NCBI GenBank assembly: GCA_022824305.1 | Contig: JAJEAD010000072.1 | Span: 1-33,234, forward strand | Direction: 5' to 3' | Length of the DNA stretch: 33,234 nt | Source of the DNA: Gammaproteobacteria bacterium | GTDB taxonomy: Bacteria > Pseudomonadota > Gammaproteobacteria > HK1 | In this document: positions 32,127-33,234 of the stretch, piece after piece | How the letters are laid out: every line of letters starts with the position of its first letter | Position numbering within the stretch: position 1 is the first letter of the stretch | Translations under genes and position numbers: made by a program | Notes under the pieces: model-generated | Database searches by the model: none | What the model saw: only the letters and a program-made list of their open reading frames with translations | What the model was told of the DNA's origin: nothing

Positions 32127-32134
32127 CCCCGCCG
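32127..32134 (+). repeat. Target-site duplication, right copy
   Basis: CCCCGCCG, identical to 28839-28846 on the other side of the transposon. Confidence 0.85.
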
Positions 32135-32208
32135 CCGACTCGCGCAGCGCGGGAGGCGTTGCGGTATGTTTAGCCCGAACGCCGCCTCCGCGCCGGGATC
32201 ATCTCCCC

Positions 32209-33180
32209 ATGGGCAAGCCCCTCGTCTACATCGACGGCCAGTCCGGCACTACCGGGCTCCGCATCCGCGAGATGCTGAGCTCGAGGTCCGACATCGAGCT
32301 CCTGCTGATCCCGGAATCCCGGCGCCGTGACCCCGCCGCCCGCGCGGACCACCTCGGCCGCGCCGACCTGGCGGTCCTGTGCCTGCCGGACGAGGCGGCG
32401 GCCGACGCCATCCGTCTCGCCGGCAACGGGGGAACGCGCATCATCGACACCAGCAGCGCCCGGCGGGTGGACCCGGAGTGGACCTACGGCCTGCCGGAGC
32501 TCGGAGAGGGCCAGCGCGCGGCCATCCGCGGCGCGGCGCGGGTTGCGAACCCCGGATGCTATCCGCAGAGCTTCGTCCTCGCCGTCCGACCCCTCATCGA
32601 TGCCGGCGCGCTCGAGGCATCGACGCCCTTCACGGTCAACGCGGTATCGGGGTACTCGGGCGGCGGCCGGCAGATGGTGGAACGCTACCAGGCGACTTCC
32701 CCGGGGGACCGGCCGGGCCACGCCGGCATCCCGATCTGCCTCTACGGGCTCGGCCGGGCCCACAAGCACCTGCCCGAGATGCAGCGCTTCAGCGGCGCGA
32801 GCGCGCCGCCCCTCTTCGTGCCCTCGGTGGACCACGTTCGCTGCGGCATGCTCGTCAGCGTACCCCTGCCGGCCGGGCACGCGCCGGGCCTCACGCGCGA
32901 ACGGGCGTTCGAGATCTGGGATGAGCGCTACCGGGAGGAGCCCTTCGTGCATGCGCTCTCGCCCGCGGAGGCCGACGACGCCCTGCGGGACGGCCGCTTC
33001 CTGGACATCGAGGACTGCAACCACACGAACCGGCTCGAGCTGATGGTGTTCGGCGAGGCGTCCCGCGGACTGGTGCTGGTGGGACGCCTCGACAACCTGG
33101 GCAAGGGCGCATCGGGCAACGCGGTGCAGTGCATGAACCTGATGCTCGGCTTCGACGAGCGGACCGGGCTTCGCGCCTGA
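32209..33180 (+). CDS. argC: N-acetyl-gamma-glutamyl-phosphate reductase, type 2
   Basis: A 323-residue enzyme of arginine synthesis that reduces N-acetylglutamyl phosphate to the semialdehyde with NADPH. It has the short N-terminal nucleotide loop (VYIDGQSGTTGLRIREML), the catalytic Cys117 in VANPGCYPQS, SGYSGGGRQM, and EDCNHTNRLELMVFG with NLGKGASGNAVQCMNLMLG near the end. The length (about 320 against about 345 for type 1) and these segments mark the type 2 form. The ATG at 32209 has only a weak GGGA box. The transposon lies 82 bases upstream and may have displaced native promoter elements. No other arg gene is in the window; 54 bases after the stop hold nothing recognisable. Confidence 0.92.
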   Translation: MGKPLVYIDGQSGTTGLRIREMLSSRSDIELLLIPESRRRDPAARADHLGRADLAVLCLPDEAAADAIRLAGNGGTRIIDTSSARRVDPEWTYGLPELGEGQRAAIRGAARVANPGCYPQSFVLAVRPLIDAGALEASTPFTVNAVSGYSGGGRQMVERYQATSPGDRPGHAGIPICLYGLGRAHKHLPEMQRFSGASAPPLFVPSVDHVRCGMLVSVPLPAGHAPGLTRERAFEIWDERYREEPFVHALSPAEADDALRDGRFLDIEDCNHTNRLELMVFGEASRGLVLVGRLDNLGKGASGNAVQCMNLMLGFDERTGLRA

Positions 33181-33234
33181 TCGGAAGGGTGCCGGTTCGC
33201 AGCCATCGGCGGCGCTCCCTCCGGCGCGACGGGC

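Noticed and set aside
1..33234. CRISPR array, tRNA or rRNA genes
   Set aside because: No regularly spaced short direct repeats and no cloverleaf or rRNA-like stretches were recognised on either strand; this is by eye only.

Overview
The window is a 33 kb piece of a high-GC bacterial chromosome. The likely host is a Pseudomonadota (proteobacterium). This rests on gene content: a CUT1 sugar transporter with an RR-type signal peptide, crotonyl-CoA carboxylase/reductase, a type 2 ArgC, a Gre-family factor, amidohydrolases and a type I restriction system. No rRNA or tRNA was seen, so I do not place it more finely.

Layout. (1) 1-658: the 5' part of a MobC-like ribbon-helix-helix gene runs off the left edge, then comes a lower-GC spacer with a good sigma70-like promoter. 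(2) 659-4806: a four-gene carbohydrate ABC importer (binding protein, two permeases, ATPase). (3) 4815-6610: a nitrilase-family amidase and a small exported protein lie between two inverted copies of a ~170-bp self-complementary repeat. (4) 6802-15792: a metabolic region rich in C-N hydrolases. It holds an M20 amidohydrolase, an ATZ/TRZ amidohydrolase and a dihydroorotase-like amidohydrolase, plus a Gre-like factor, a flavin reductase, an AhpD-like protein, a carnitine-dehydrogenase-like enzyme and an MFS transporter.

(5) 15879-26894 is the most interesting part, a composite defence island. An ArdC-like antirestriction metallopeptidase gene overlaps hsdM. Then hsdM, hsdS, a PtuA-like ATPase and a PtuB-like HNH nuclease follow one another with 4-base ATGA overlaps. 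After them come hicB, an amber-interrupted hicA, an orphan DUF433 antitoxin and hsdR. HsdR carries a C-terminal LexA/UmuD-type S24 peptidase domain with a Ser/Lys pair and an upstream Ala-Gly, which suggests that damage-triggered self-cleavage could control restriction. Diverged 5' stubs of hsdM (15879) and hsdR (22941) lie just upstream of the intact genes. They look like scars of earlier type I loci at the same place.

(6) 27047-33180: crotonyl-CoA carboxylase/reductase and an FlK-like thioesterase face away from argC. Their shared intergenic region is split by a 3,280-bp IS1-family element (28847-32126) with 26-bp terminal inverted repeats and a perfect 8-bp target duplication. The element carries a ClpP-fold SDH-family protease, a 74-residue protein and a truncated, frameshifted secreted-protease gene as passengers.
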